From Sinosporangium album (GTDB taxonomy: Bacteria; Actinomycetota; Actinomycetes; Streptosporangiales; Streptosporangiaceae), in the NCBI RefSeq assembly GCF_900100605.1, contig NZ_FNCN01000024.1, positions 33,383 through 97,382 of the forward strand: a stretch of 64,000 bases of DNA, read 5' to 3'. Position 1 is the stretch's first letter, and each line of letters starts with the position of its first letter. This document shows positions 42,816-51,218 of the stretch, piece after piece. The notes under the pieces were generated by a model. It had not been told where the DNA came from and did no database searches. It was given only the letters and a program-made list of their open reading frames with translations. Both the position numbers and the translations under genes were made by a program.

Positions 42816-43372
42816 AGCGTGCCCTCCAGGCGCAGCAGGCGTTCCTTGGCGGCGATGCCACCCGCGTAGCCGCCGAGGACGCCGACGCCCTCGACCACCC
42901 GGTGGCAGGGCACGATCACGCACACCGGGTTGGCGGCCAGGGCGTTGCCCACCGCACGCAGGGCCTGCGGCCTGCCGATCCGGGCGGCGATCTCGCCGTA
43001 GGTCGTGGCCGTGCCGTAGCGCACCGTGGTCATGATCTGGAGCACCGAACGGGCGAACGGCGTCGCGAGCTGAAGGTCCACAGGCGTCGCGAAGGTCTGG
43101 AGCCGCCTGCCGAAGAAGGCGTCGAGCTCGCGGCGCACCGGGTCGAGACGGCGCGGGTCGGGCCCGATGAAGGTGCCCACCTCCCTGCGCACGCGCTCGA
43201 ACACCTCGTGCTCGTTCTCGTAGCTGCAGGCCACGACGCCGCGCCCGGTCACTGCGAGCACCAGCGTCCCCACCAGGGTGTCCGTTGTGCCGAAGGCGAT
43301 GTCCGGCCGGGACTTTCCCACGTAGTTGGGTGCGGTCACGCGCACCAGGGCATCGAGGTCGCCGGTTGACAT
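42812..43372 (-). CDS. ogt: Methylated-DNA--protein-cysteine methyltransferase
   Basis: 186 residues: C-terminal active-site domain with TTYGEIAARIGRPQALRAVGNALAANP and the acceptor cysteine C156 in VPCHRV, followed by GGYAGGIAAKERLLRLEG. The N-terminal ~95 residues are the variable Ogt/AdaB domain. It removes methyl groups from O6-methylguanine by suicide transfer. Convergent with cytX with a 4-bp overlap of the stop codons. Confidence 0.92.
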   Translation of the reverse strand: MSTGDLDALVRVTAPNYVGKSRPDIAFGTTDTLVGTLVLAVTGRGVVACSYENEHEVFERVRREVGTFIGPDPRRLDPVRRELDAFFGRRLQTFATPVDLQLATPFARSVLQIMTTVRYGTATTYGEIAARIGRPQALRAVGNALAANPVCVIVPCHRVVEGVGVLGGYAGGIAAKERLLRLEGTL

Positions 43373-43493
43373 TCCCCCACCCTCTCACCCCGTATCGGAG
43401 TCCTTCGCGCAGCGTAGCGGACCTACCATCACACATTGAAAGTGCCATGATCAGGCCACTTGAACCGGCAGTATGTGTATGTGGGTGTTCTCG

Positions 43494-45377
43494 ATGGCCG
43501 ACATTGACGACGGCATCGCCCGGGCGGTCCTTGCCAGTTCGCCCAACGCCGTTGTCGCACTCGATCGCGATCAGACCGTGCTCGTGTGGAACAACGCGGC
43601 TGAACGGCTGTTCGGCTGGACGGCGGAGGAGATGGTCGGACGCAGAGCGCCGATCGTCCCCGAAGAGCTGACCGCCGAGCACAACGCCGTCCTGGAGCGG
43701 GTGCGCACAGGCGGCCAGGTCTCGCTGCGCACCAAACGGTTCCGCCGCGACGGCACCCTGCTCGATGTGCGTGTCGACACCAGCGCCCTGAAGTACGGCA
43801 ACGCCGTGATCGGCTACGTGAGCGTCCACCACCTCAGCCAGGACGAGGAGGCCGCCAGCCAGCGTGTCGCGCGCCGCGCCCATCTGGTCCGCAGGCTCAC
43901 CGATGTCGTCGCCGACATCAACTCCGAGCGCGAGCTTCCCGCCGTCCTTGACCGCATCGCGGCCAGCCTTACCGAGCTTACCGGGGCCGACGCTGGTGGA
44001 TTTGTCCTGATAGAAGGGGAGTTCCTCCGTCTGGTCAGCGGCTACCGGCTCCCGGAGGAACTACGCGGAGCCACCTCCGACCTGCGCACCAGCCTGGTCG
44101 ACCGGCTGCTCCGCACCGGCAGGACCGTGATCCTGGAGACCGGGGAGCACGCCCACCTCGACCACCTGGTGTGGTCCAAGCTTCCCGGGCTGCACACGAT
44201 CGCGCTCGGCCTGGCGGCGGTGGGCGGTCGCCCCTACGGTGCGCTCTACGCCCTCTTCGCCAAGGGCAAGGTCGGACACCTCCAGCTTGAGCTGCTCGAA
44301 CTGCTCGCCGGACACGCGGGCATAGCCGTCGGCAACGCCATGGCCTACCAGGAGGCCGTACGGCAGCGCGCCCAGGAGCGGGCCGTCTTCGACGCCAGCG
44401 CCGACGGCATCGCCGTACTCGACCAACGCGGCAGGGTGCTGCGGTGGAACCCGGCGGCGGGGGAGCTGACCGGCTTTCCTGCGGACAAGGTCATCGGTGA
44501 GCCTCTGCCGTTCGAGCTCCCCGAACCAGGGCGGAAACTCACGTTCCAGCTTGAATCAGGGCGGTGGCTGGACGTGGTCAGCGCCGTGATCGAGGAGACC
44601 GGCGAAGTCGTCGTGGACTTCCGCGACGTCACCCGGGCGAAGGAGCTGGAGGAGGCCAAGGACCTGTTCCTCGCCACCACCGGGCACGAGCTGCGCACCC
44701 CCATCACTGTGGTGCGCGGCTTCGCCGGCATGCTCGCCTCGCGGTGGGACAAGCTCACCGACGAGGAGCGGCGCTCGGCCGTCCACGCCATCGCCGAGCG
44801 GGCCGAGTCCCTGGGCACGCTCATGGACCAGCTGCTGCTGGGGGCGCGGGCGGGAGCGGGCGAGCTGCCCATTCGCATCGAGAGCTTCGACCTCGCCAAG
44901 AAGGTGCACGCCGCCACGCTGGGGCTGCCGGGGCTGTCGGACAGGCACACGGTCGAGGTGGTGCTCCCGCCCGAGGGGCTGCCGCCGGTCGCCGGGGACG
45001 CGCTCGCCACGGAGATCCTGCTTGGGCAGCTCCTGGAGAACGCTTTCAAATATTCGCCGGATGGAGGTCTCATCCGAGTCAAGGCGTGGCCAGAGGACGG
45101 CAGGGTCGTCCTGGTTGTCGACGACGAGGGAATCGGGATCTCACCCTCGGATCGTGAACGGATCTTTGAACGCTTCGTTCAGGCGGACAGCGGGGACCGC
45201 CGGAGGTTCGGGGGAGTCGGCCTCGGGCTCTACATCGTGAGAAGCCTGGCACGCGCGCAGGGCGGGGAGGTTTCGGCCCACCCCAGGCCGGGCGGCGGCA
45301 CGCGGATGAGGCTTGTTCTCGGCATTGCACCCACCCCGCCCTCAGCCTCGGAAGAGCGGCGTTCCATACTCGACTAG
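43494..45377 (+). CDS. Soluble sensor histidine kinase, PAS-GAF-PAS-HisKA-HATPase
   Basis: 627 residues without transmembrane segments. Domains: PAS1 about 8-120 (NAVVALDRDQTVLVWNNAAERLFGW), GAF about 140-285 (ELPAVLDRIAASLTELTGAD), PAS2 about 295-380 (DGIAVLDQRGRVLRWNPAAGELTGF), HisKA with phospho-acceptor H398 in TTGHELRTP, and HATPase with NAFKYSPDGG, DDEGIGIS and GVGLGLYIV. No response regulator gene is adjacent, so it is an orphan. ATG 43494 fits homologues that start just before PAS1; an upstream ATG at 43473 adds seven residues. Cytosolic redox, light or metabolite sensing is possible. Confidence 0.88.
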   Translation: MADIDDGIARAVLASSPNAVVALDRDQTVLVWNNAAERLFGWTAEEMVGRRAPIVPEELTAEHNAVLERVRTGGQVSLRTKRFRRDGTLLDVRVDTSALKYGNAVIGYVSVHHLSQDEEAASQRVARRAHLVRRLTDVVADINSERELPAVLDRIAASLTELTGADAGGFVLIEGEFLRLVSGYRLPEELRGATSDLRTSLVDRLLRTGRTVILETGEHAHLDHLVWSKLPGLHTIALGLAAVGGRPYGALYALFAKGKVGHLQLELLELLAGHAGIAVGNAMAYQEAVRQRAQERAVFDASADGIAVLDQRGRVLRWNPAAGELTGFPADKVIGEPLPFELPEPGRKLTFQLESGRWLDVVSAVIEETGEVVVDFRDVTRAKELEEAKDLFLATTGHELRTPITVVRGFAGMLASRWDKLTDEERRSAVHAIAERAESLGTLMDQLLLGARAGAGELPIRIESFDLAKKVHAATLGLPGLSDRHTVEVVLPPEGLPPVAGDALATEILLGQLLENAFKYSPDGGLIRVKAWPEDGRVVLVVDDEGIGISPSDRERIFERFVQADSGDRRRFGGVGLGLYIVRSLARAQGGEVSAHPRPGGGTRMRLVLGIAPTPPSASEERRSILD

Positions 45378-45520
45378 ACGCTCCGAAAGAGTAACGAAGT
45401 GGTCACGGGAGGGCTCGTCTCTTGTCCAATGTGCACAAGCTGTAATTGGGACCCGGTTTCCATGGCCATCGAACGGGGCATTTCGGTCGTACTGGAGTGT
45501 TCATCACGGGGAACGGGGAG

Positions 45521-45997
45521 GTGAGTACGTCGAGCGTCGTCCTGCTTCCGTACGCGCCGTCCAGCGTTGCCGTCGCACGCCAGCGCCTGTGCACTGAGCT
45601 GCAGCAATGGGGAGTCTTCGCGACCGCGGTGGATGACGCGGTGCTGGTCGTGAGCGAACTTCTGAGCAACGCCCTGAGGCACGCGCACCCCCTGCCATCG
45701 GGCGAGATCAAAGTCTCCTGGCGCTGGACCGACGGGCAAGTAGAGGTCGCAGTGAGTGACGGAGGGGCGGCCACAGAGCCGAGGGCCGGAAGGCCCACTC
45801 TCTCCTCTCTCGGCGGCCGTGGACTCGGCATAGTGGAGTTTCTGGCCGAGCGCTGGGGCGTTAGGCATGACGGTGAGGTGACCACGGTGTGGGCGGTTCT
45901 ACCGGCCCCCCACCCCGTGGACCACAATCACCACAACGGCCACAATGGCCATATTCCAGATTCTGGCCTGTCCGCTTCTCTGTATGAGGCCCGCTGA
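45521..45997 (+). CDS. RsbW-like ATP-binding protein (HATPase anti-sigma family)
   Basis: 158 residues with a single GHKL ATPase fold: VARQRLCTELQQWG, the N-box VVSELLSNALRHA, VAVSDGGAATEPR (G1) and GGRGLGIVEFLAERWGV (G2 region). The C-terminus has a His/Asn-rich stretch (DHNHHNGHNGHI). Actinomycetes encode many such proteins, acting as anti-sigma kinases or STAS-protein kinases; a STAS protein is encoded 2.3 kb away. The start is chosen at GTG 45521 after GGGGAACGGGGAG; a GTG at 45497 is possible. Confidence 0.82.
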   Translation: MSTSSVVLLPYAPSSVAVARQRLCTELQQWGVFATAVDDAVLVVSELLSNALRHAHPLPSGEIKVSWRWTDGQVEVAVSDGGAATEPRAGRPTLSSLGGRGLGIVEFLAERWGVRHDGEVTTVWAVLPAPHPVDHNHHNGHNGHIPDSGLSASLYEAR

Positions 45998-46007
45998 CGC
46001 CGGAGAA

Positions 46008-46784
46008 TCAGGCGGCCTGCGGAGCCCTGTAAAGCAGCCCCCGCTCCGCAGCCGTCCACGCGCTGGAGGCCAGCACATAGAGCGCCGCGCCAAGCGGGAT
46101 GAAAGCGGCGAACAGTACGGTGCCGAAGGACATCATCGGCAGGATCCGGCGCATCGGTTGGGGGACCTCATCGGTCAACGACCGCTTGGTGATGCGTGAC
46201 ATCGACCACGCGACAAGCGCCAGCAGTACGAACAGTGCTACGAGAACCGCAACGGGCACACTGAACACACCATGGATCGCCACGATCCCGGCGACACCCT
46301 CGCCGAGCGGCGCGCCGAACAGAGTGTGGCCCATCGACATCGCCGGGCCCGTGGACACCCGGTAGAGCAGCCAGAAGAACGGCACCTGCGCCATCATGGG
46401 CAGGCACCCGGCGAACGGCGAGACACCCTCCCTCACGTGCAGGGCCGCGAGTTCCTGCTGGAGCCGCTCGGGATTGCGCTTATGCCGTTCCATCAGCGTG
46501 CGGCGCATGGGGGCGATGCGCAGCTTGGCCCGGTGCGCCCGGACGTTCATCAGCGTCAACGGGAGCAGGAGCACACGGACACCGAGCGTGAAAAGCACGA
46601 TCGCGAAGGCTGTGGCGTTGACGCCGACCAGCGGGGTGAGCGGGGCGGCGACGCCCGTGAGCAGGTGCGAGGTGAAGCCGACGACGGTGTCGAACATCGA
46701 GGACAGCGGGGACAGCGAGGACAGCGAGTCGAACATTGAGCTGGACATCGAGCTGGACATCGAGCTGGACATCGAGCTGGACAT
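46008..46784 (-). CDS. YidC/Oxa1/Alb3-family membrane insertase homologue
   Basis: 258 residues with five hydrophobic helices. YidC features are FAIVLFTLGVRVLLLPLTLMNVRAHRAKLRIAP, QELAALHVREGVSPFAGCLPMMAQVPFFWLLYRV and MRRILPMMSFGTVLFAAFIPLGAALY. It is shorter than housekeeping YidC and not next to rnpA-rpmH, so it is probably a second, specialised paralogue. The N-terminus is MSSSMSSSMSSSMSSSM from a 12-bp repeat; every repeat supplies an in-frame ATG. Two tiny membrane-protein genes lie upstream on the same strand. Confidence 0.85.
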   Translation of the reverse strand: MSSSMSSSMSSSMSSSMFDSLSSLSPLSSMFDTVVGFTSHLLTGVAAPLTPLVGVNATAFAIVLFTLGVRVLLLPLTLMNVRAHRAKLRIAPMRRTLMERHKRNPERLQQELAALHVREGVSPFAGCLPMMAQVPFFWLLYRVSTGPAMSMGHTLFGAPLGEGVAGIVAIHGVFSVPVAVLVALFVLLALVAWSMSRITKRSLTDEVPQPMRRILPMMSFGTVLFAAFIPLGAALYVLASSAWTAAERGLLYRAPQAA

Positions 46785-46785
46785 G
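46738..46785 (-). repeat. 12-bp tandem repeat giving serial start codons
   Basis: Four copies of ATGTCCAGCTCG (read on minus) form the 5' end of the YidC-like gene, so four ATG codons are in frame at 12-bp spacing. Confidence 0.92.
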
Positions 46786-46847
46786 GCGGAAAGCCCTTCT
46801 GCCGGGGAAGAGGATGAGCTGGCAGAAGCGCTCGCGCAGCAGACGGG

Positions 46848-47123
46848 CTACGCGAGCGCGGGGCTCGCCGATGGCGCTCGGGGCCGGGGACGGCCCGCTG
46901 CGTCCGGATCGGTCTGGCGGATCGTTCGGCCGCGCCGCGCTCGATCGCGCGCCGACAGAGGGTGCCACGGGCCGAACCCGGCCGCACCTCGCGGGAAGAC
47001 CATGGTGAGGCTGAGCAGGAACACGCCCAGCCCCGCGACGGCGGCGGCCACGACCGCGTTTTTGAGATCGCCGTCAAACCCCGCGATCCAGAGGACCGCG
47101 GAGATCAACGACAGGTACGGCAC
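46848..47123 (-). CDS. Small membrane protein, DUF6412-like
   Basis: 91 residues: two hydrophobic segments (LSLISAVLWIAGF and NAVVAAAVAGLGVFLLSLTMVF) and a hydrophilic tail ending DPDAAGRPRPRAPSASPA. The short-membrane-plus-DPDA.GR.RPRAP pattern resembles DUF6412 proteins encoded just upstream of YidC-like genes in actinomycetes. GTG start at 47123 is the outermost candidate and has a weak RBS. Likely co-transcribed with the YidC homologue 63 bp downstream. Confidence 0.65.
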   Translation of the reverse strand: MPYLSLISAVLWIAGFDGDLKNAVVAAAVAGLGVFLLSLTMVFPRGAAGFGPWHPLSARDRARRGRTIRQTDPDAAGRPRPRAPSASPALA

Positions 47124-47135
47124 GGCTGCGGCCGA

Positions 47136-47306
47136 CTACTTCTTCGAAAACTTGCCGACCAGGGTGACGCCGGCCACGACCACCAGAGCGATGACCACGA
47201 GGACGAAGAGGAACTTGAGCGTCGCGAACAACGCCGGGATGAGGAACCCGAACAGGAGGTAGAGCGCGAGAAGTCCGCCGAGGACGGCGAGAAGGATACG
47301 TCCCAT
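47136..47306 (-). CDS. Tiny two-helix membrane protein, 56 aa
   Basis: ATG 47306 to TAG 47136. The 56 residues begin MGRILLAVLGGLLALYLLFG, followed by FLIPALFATLKFLFVLVVIALVVV and a short basic end VGKFSKK. Almost entirely hydrophobic, so two membrane helices. It starts the small operon leading to the DUF6412-like and YidC-like genes (12-bp gap). I recognise the type from other actinomycetes but know no function; possibly a substrate or partner of the insertase (inference). Confidence 0.65.
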   Translation of the reverse strand: MGRILLAVLGGLLALYLLFGFLIPALFATLKFLFVLVVIALVVVAGVTLVGKFSKK

Positions 47307-47625
47307 ACGGATTAACGTACTTGCCGCTTCGGGTTCGCGCGAAGGAGCGGCACCCCTGATCTTTCCCTGACTTCCCCGAGGGATCCAAGGCGAGTCTGGG
47401 ACGGCGGGCCTGGACGGCGCGGGCCTGGACGGCGCGGGCCTGGACGGCGCGGGCCTGGACGGCGCTCCGGACCGTGCTTGGGACGGCCGTTGTGTACGGC
47501 GGTCGGCTGGGCTTGCCGGTCCTCCCCGGAATCTGACCGTCGGGGGGAGCCGTCGGGGGGAGTCGTCTGGGGGATGGGCCCGGGGAGGGGGACCCGGGGT
47601 TTGCGGTCGGCCGGATCAACCGGCG
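47307..47625. other. 319-bp intergenic region with a minisatellite
   Basis: Holds the promoter region of the YidC operon on minus, four copies of a 15-bp repeat (47411-47465) and a G-rich stretch (47535-47595). No gene seen. Confidence 0.5.
47411..47465. repeat. 15-bp tandem repeat
   Basis: TGGACGGCGCGGGCC repeats at 47411, 47426 and 47441, with a partial fourth unit and a degenerate unit before. Confidence 0.92.
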
Positions 47626-48003
47626 CTAGTGGGTGTGGAAGGTTTCGCTCATGGCCCTGAAGGTCGGGCACGGCCAGCGCCACATGCAGCTTCGGCAGCG
47701 CAGGATCGGATGGGCGGTGTCGCTGGTGATGCCGCCCGCGTCTCGGGGTTGGTGGAGGTCGAGCATGCGGAGGCCGAATTCGGCGAACCCCAGCAGGTTC
47801 TCCCTCGCGTCGGAGAGGAAGTCGAGGTCTTCGATCGACAGGCGTGTGTGGACGGGGACGAAGCCCTCCCGGTTGACGAGTGGGCGTAGGCGGTGGGACT
47901 GCTCACGCCACGAGGAGGCCTTCTCTGAGCGGATCACGATGCACTCCAGCCGCTCGCGCATGTGGCGGCGTTCGGGGTCTTCATCGGGCAGGTCATTGAT
48001 CAT
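47626..48003 (-). CDS. Conserved actinobacterial protein with C-terminal CxxCMWRWPCP motif
   Basis: 125 residues from ATG 48003: MINDLPDEDPERRHMRERL, then LVNREGFVPVHTRLSIEDLDFLSDARENLLGFAEFGLRMLDLHQP, and the cysteine-rich end RCRSCMWRWPCPTFR. The helical middle plus a Cys-Cys-Cys end is a layout repeated in many actinomycete hypotheticals, often several copies per genome. The cysteines might bind metal. The true start is uncertain, since the frame is open to 48069. Function unknown. Confidence 0.65.
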   Translation of the reverse strand: MINDLPDEDPERRHMRERLECIVIRSEKASSWREQSHRLRPLVNREGFVPVHTRLSIEDLDFLSDARENLLGFAEFGLRMLDLHQPRDAGGITSDTAHPILRCRSCMWRWPCPTFRAMSETFHTH

Positions 48004-48238
48004 TTGACTGTCGGCCCGGTGGTTCCGCCGTGGACGGCACGGTGAGTGCGGTGTACAGAGACGGAACATTCAGGCCATACCCCCCTTTCCGGCCAGGCCG
48101 GTGTCGCATAGTGTCAAGCTTTGCGTACTCAGGGTTTTCGTGGAGTCGAAACCGGGGACAAAAGGCCGACGACTCCACAGGGGGCGTGTTCTACCGGAGA
48201 ACGTGACCCCGGGCCCCCGCGACGCTAGTGTGCCCGCT

Positions 48239-48589
48239 GTGGAGCTCAAGGTTTCGACTCGATCACACGCCGACCATGCCGTCATGGCCATCGCCGGCGA
48301 AATCGACCTTTACACGGCGCCTCGCCTGCAGTCCGAGTTCACCAGGCTCCTGCAGGAGGGCCCGACCCGGGTCGTCATCGACATGTCCGCGGTGGACTTC
48401 TGCGACTCAACCGGCATGAACGTCCTGCTGTCCGCGCTCAAACGGCTCAGGGAACGCGGCGGTGCGCTGGAAGTGGCCGCGCCGCGCCCTGCCGTACGCA
48501 AGATCCTGCAGGTCACCGGGCTGGACTCGGTGTTCACCGTGCACGACGCCGTGCCCGAGGAGCTGTTGACGGCGGAGCCCAAGGGATGA
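48239..48589 (+). CDS. STAS-domain anti-sigma factor antagonist (RsbV-like)
   Basis: 116 residues, one STAS domain: VMAIAGEIDLYTAPRLQSEFTRLL, VVIDMSAVDFCDSTGMNVLL with phospho-acceptor S57 in DST, and APRPAVRKILQVTGLDSVFTVHD. Unphosphorylated protein binds and neutralises an RsbW-type kinase. An RsbW-like gene lies 2.3 kb upstream. The start may be GTG 48230 or 48239. Its stop overlaps the next gene (ATGA), an unusual coupling of a stress switch to a glycosyltransferase. Confidence 0.9.
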   Translation: MELKVSTRSHADHAVMAIAGEIDLYTAPRLQSEFTRLLQEGPTRVVIDMSAVDFCDSTGMNVLLSALKRLRERGGALEVAAPRPAVRKILQVTGLDSVFTVHDAVPEELLTAEPKG

Positions 48590-49632
48590 GCGAGCGCTCG
48601 GGCAGGGAGCCCTCAGACGCTGGGTCGTCAGACACAGGGTCGTCACGCGCGGGGTCGTCAGGCTCGGGGCCTTCGGATGCGAGGTCTTCGGAGGCGGGGG
48701 CCCCGGGCAGGGACTCCTCAGGCGTGAAGTCCTCCGGCACGGGGACCTCAGGCAGGAGGTCCCCCCGCGGGGAGTCCTCAGGCAGGGAGTCCGCCGCACC
48801 GGCGACCCAGTCCGAGTCCGCGTCCGCGTCCGCGTCCGTGTCCGAGCCTGCGACCGAGGGCCTGCCCGAGCCGGTCTCCAGGGGCTCGGCGGAGCCGGCC
48901 GTGCGGCCGGACACCGCGGTGATCATCCCGGCCAAGGACGAGGGCGAGCGCATCGGCGCGACCGTCGCTGCGGCGCTCGCGCTGCCCGGGGTGGACCTCG
49001 TGGTGGTGGTGGACGACGGGTCCATCGACCAGACCGGGCGGGTGGCCAGGGCCGCGGGGGCACGTGTCGTACGGCACTCGCGCAACCGGGGCAAGGCCGC
49101 CGCGATGGAGAGCGGGGCCGAGGCCGTACGCCTGCTCGACGGTGAGCGCTCTCGTCACCTGCTGTTCCTCGACGCCGACCTCGGCGAGACGGCGGGCGCG
49201 GCGGCGGCGCTGATCGAGCCGGTGCGGGCGGGCCGGGCCGACATGACCATTGCGATCTTCGCCAACCGGGTCAAGCTCGCGGGCCACGGATTCGTCGTCA
49301 AGCTCTCGCAGGACGGCATCAAGCGGGCCTGCGGCTGGGAGGCCACCCAGCCGCTCAACGGCCAGCGGTGCCTCACCCGGGCCGCGTTCGAGGCCGCCCA
49401 GCCTCTCGCGCACGGGTTCGGCGTGGAGACCGGGCTCACCATCGACCTCGTACGGCAGGGCTTCCGTGTCGCCGAGGTCGAGGTCGACATGGCCCACCGC
49501 GCGACCGGCACCGACTGGCGTGCGCAACTCCACCGGGCCAAGCAGTTCCGCGACGTGGCCCGGGCGCTCGCCCTGCGCGAACCCGCGGTGGCCGAGGGGC
49601 TCGCCCGCGTGCGCGAGCGCCTGTCCCGCTGA
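48586..49632 (+). CDS. Family 2 glycosyltransferase with Ser/Gly-rich N-terminal extension
   Basis: 348 residues. The first ~105 are disordered Ser/Gly/Glu, encoded by a degenerate 15-bp minisatellite. The GT-A domain follows: TAVIIPAKDEGERIGATVAAAL, VVVVDDGSIDQTG, VVRHSRNRGKAAAMESG, the DxD-like LLFLDADLGE, and NGQRCLTRAAFE with GVETGLTIDLVRQGFRVAEVEVDMAHR. This is the dolichyl-phosphate-mannose synthase/glucosyl-3-phosphoglycerate synthase type. No membrane helix. The downstream gene is a polyprenol-dependent mannosyltransferase, so it might make the polyprenyl-phosphate sugar donor (inference). Confidence 0.85.
   Translation: MSERSGREPSDAGSSDTGSSRAGSSGSGPSDARSSEAGAPGRDSSGVKSSGTGTSGRRSPRGESSGRESAAPATQSESASASASVSEPATEGLPEPVSRGSAEPAVRPDTAVIIPAKDEGERIGATVAAALALPGVDLVVVVDDGSIDQTGRVARAAGARVVRHSRNRGKAAAMESGAEAVRLLDGERSRHLLFLDADLGETAGAAAALIEPVRAGRADMTIAIFANRVKLAGHGFVVKLSQDGIKRACGWEATQPLNGQRCLTRAAFEAAQPLAHGFGVETGLTIDLVRQGFRVAEVEVDMAHRATGTDWRAQLHRAKQFRDVARALALREPAVAEGLARVRERLSR
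48621..48800 (+). repeat. Degenerate 15-bp minisatellite, about 12 units
   Basis: Consecutive 15-bp units resembling GGGTCGTCAGGCWCR give a pentapeptide pattern (Gly-Ser-Ser-x-x) in the glycosyltransferase N-terminus, followed by a TCCGCG hexamer run. Confidence 0.75.
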
Positions 49633-49709
49633 CCGGCCGACCTGACCTGCGGCCTTGACCTGGCGGCGCCCGGGCTCGGAGTGGTCGGCGGGTGTGCTGG
49701 AATTTCCGG

Positions 49710-51218
49710 GTGACTCAGGTGCGGTCGGTCGGCGTGCCCCCGGGGCGCTTCCAGCCCTGGAGGCCGGAGACGCTCGGGCTCCTCGCCATGATCGCCATGG
49801 GGGCGTCGGTCCTCATGACGGTGGCCATCGGGCTGCTCGGGCCCTCCGCCATGGTGCCGAGGCCGCCGGGGCCGGCCTGGCATCCGCCGTACTGGCTGAA
49901 CGCCGCGCCCCCGCCCCACCTGGTGGTGGGCGTGGCCGCGGCGTCGATCGTGCTGGGCGCCCTCGGGCTGGGGGCGGCGCTTTCGGCCGCGCGGCGCGGC
50001 GGGCTGGCGGGCGCGCGGTGGTTCCTCGTCGCGGGATGCGCGGCGGTGGGGCTGCTGGCGCTGCTGCCGCCGTCGGGATCGTCCGACCATCTGAACTACG
50101 CGGCCTATGGGCGGATCGCGGCACTCGGGCTCGACCCCTATGCGATGTCGGCCGCCGACCTGCCGCACGACCCGGTCGCGGGCGCCGTCGAGGAGTGGCG
50201 CACGACGACCAGCGTCTACGGTCCGGCGGCGACAGCCGTACAGGCCCTTGCGAGCGCGGTGGGCGGCGAGAGCGTGCGGCTCACGGTGTTCACGCTGGCC
50301 TTGGTGAACGCGGCGGCGTTCATCGGCACGTCGCTGCTGATCCACAGGTTCACCCGCGGTGACCTCCGGGCCACGCTGCTGTGGGCGGCCAACCCTCTGC
50401 TGATCTACCATCTGGCCGCCGGCATGCACATCGACACGCTCGCGATCGCGTGCGTCTGCGCGGCGCTGGTCGCCGGGGCGTACGGCGCGGGCCGCGGCGG
50501 TGCCGGGCTCCCCGCCTACCGGCACGCCGGGTCGGGCGTGCTGCTCGGGCTGGGCATCGGCGTCAAGATCAACACTGGGTTGGTGTCCCTGGGGCCGGCC
50601 TGGGAGCTGCGGCGCAGGCCGGGCAGCCTCGCGCTGGTGGCCGGGGCGGCCACGCTCACTGTCGCCGGGCTCTACGCGCTCGCCGGGCGCCACGCGTTCG
50701 ACCAGGTGAGCGCGGCGGGCAAGATGGTGTCCCTCGCGACCCCATGGAGCCTGGTCAAGCGGTGGCTCCAGCTCGTGTTCGGGTCCGGCGCGTACGCCCT
50801 GTGGATCCAGATCGGCTCATTGCTGTTGCTGGTGGCGCTGGCATGGCTCCTGTTCCGCGTGCTGCGCGACACGGCGGGCCGGGCGACCACGGTGTCGGCC
50901 GTGATGGTGGTGGCGTGGCTGCTGGCCGCGCCGTACGCGCTGCCCTGGTATGACGGGCTGGCCTTCGCGCTGGTCGCGCTCGTGCCGGCCACCGCGCTCG
51001 ACGGGTTCCTGGTCGCCCGGCTCGCTGTGCTCTCCCTGGCGTACCTCCCGGCCAGAGCCGTCGGCCAGCCGCCCGATCTATGGTGGCTGACGGAAGTGGT
51101 TAGGAAAGAGGTGGTTCCTGCACTTCTACTGGCCTTGACGGCTGCTCTGCTGGGGTGGGCGGTTCGAGCTGGAGCGCTCGCACGCACGCGGCGAGCGTCA
51201 ACGGCACCGCCACCGTAA
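49710..51218 (+). CDS. Polyprenol-phosphomannose-dependent mannosyltransferase-like GT-C protein
   Basis: 502 residues with about 12 membrane helices. Motifs of the MptA/MptB-like alpha-1,6-mannosyltransferase group: GSSDHLNYAAYGRIAALGLDPYAM with the acidic catalytic loop, TTTSVYGPAATAVQALAS, LLWAANPLLIYHLAAGMHIDTLAIA, GVLLGLGIGVKINTGLV and PYALPWYDGLAFAL. These transfer mannose from polyprenyl-phosphate on the outer face. GTG 49710 start. Its 3' end overlaps the convergent phosphatase-like gene by 119 bp; both frames look genuine to the end. Confidence 0.82.
   Translation: MTQVRSVGVPPGRFQPWRPETLGLLAMIAMGASVLMTVAIGLLGPSAMVPRPPGPAWHPPYWLNAAPPPHLVVGVAAASIVLGALGLGAALSAARRGGLAGARWFLVAGCAAVGLLALLPPSGSSDHLNYAAYGRIAALGLDPYAMSAADLPHDPVAGAVEEWRTTTSVYGPAATAVQALASAVGGESVRLTVFTLALVNAAAFIGTSLLIHRFTRGDLRATLLWAANPLLIYHLAAGMHIDTLAIACVCAALVAGAYGAGRGGAGLPAYRHAGSGVLLGLGIGVKINTGLVSLGPAWELRRRPGSLALVAGAATLTVAGLYALAGRHAFDQVSAAGKMVSLATPWSLVKRWLQLVFGSGAYALWIQIGSLLLLVALAWLLFRVLRDTAGRATTVSAVMVVAWLLAAPYALPWYDGLAFALVALVPATALDGFLVARLAVLSLAYLPARAVGQPPDLWWLTEVVRKEVVPALLLALTAALLGWAVRAGALARTRRASTAPPP

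Noticed and set aside
49155..50693. 512-codon minus-strand frame opposite the glycosyltransferase genes
   Set aside because: Arg/Pro/Gln-rich shadow; both plus-strand genes have family motifs through the same region.
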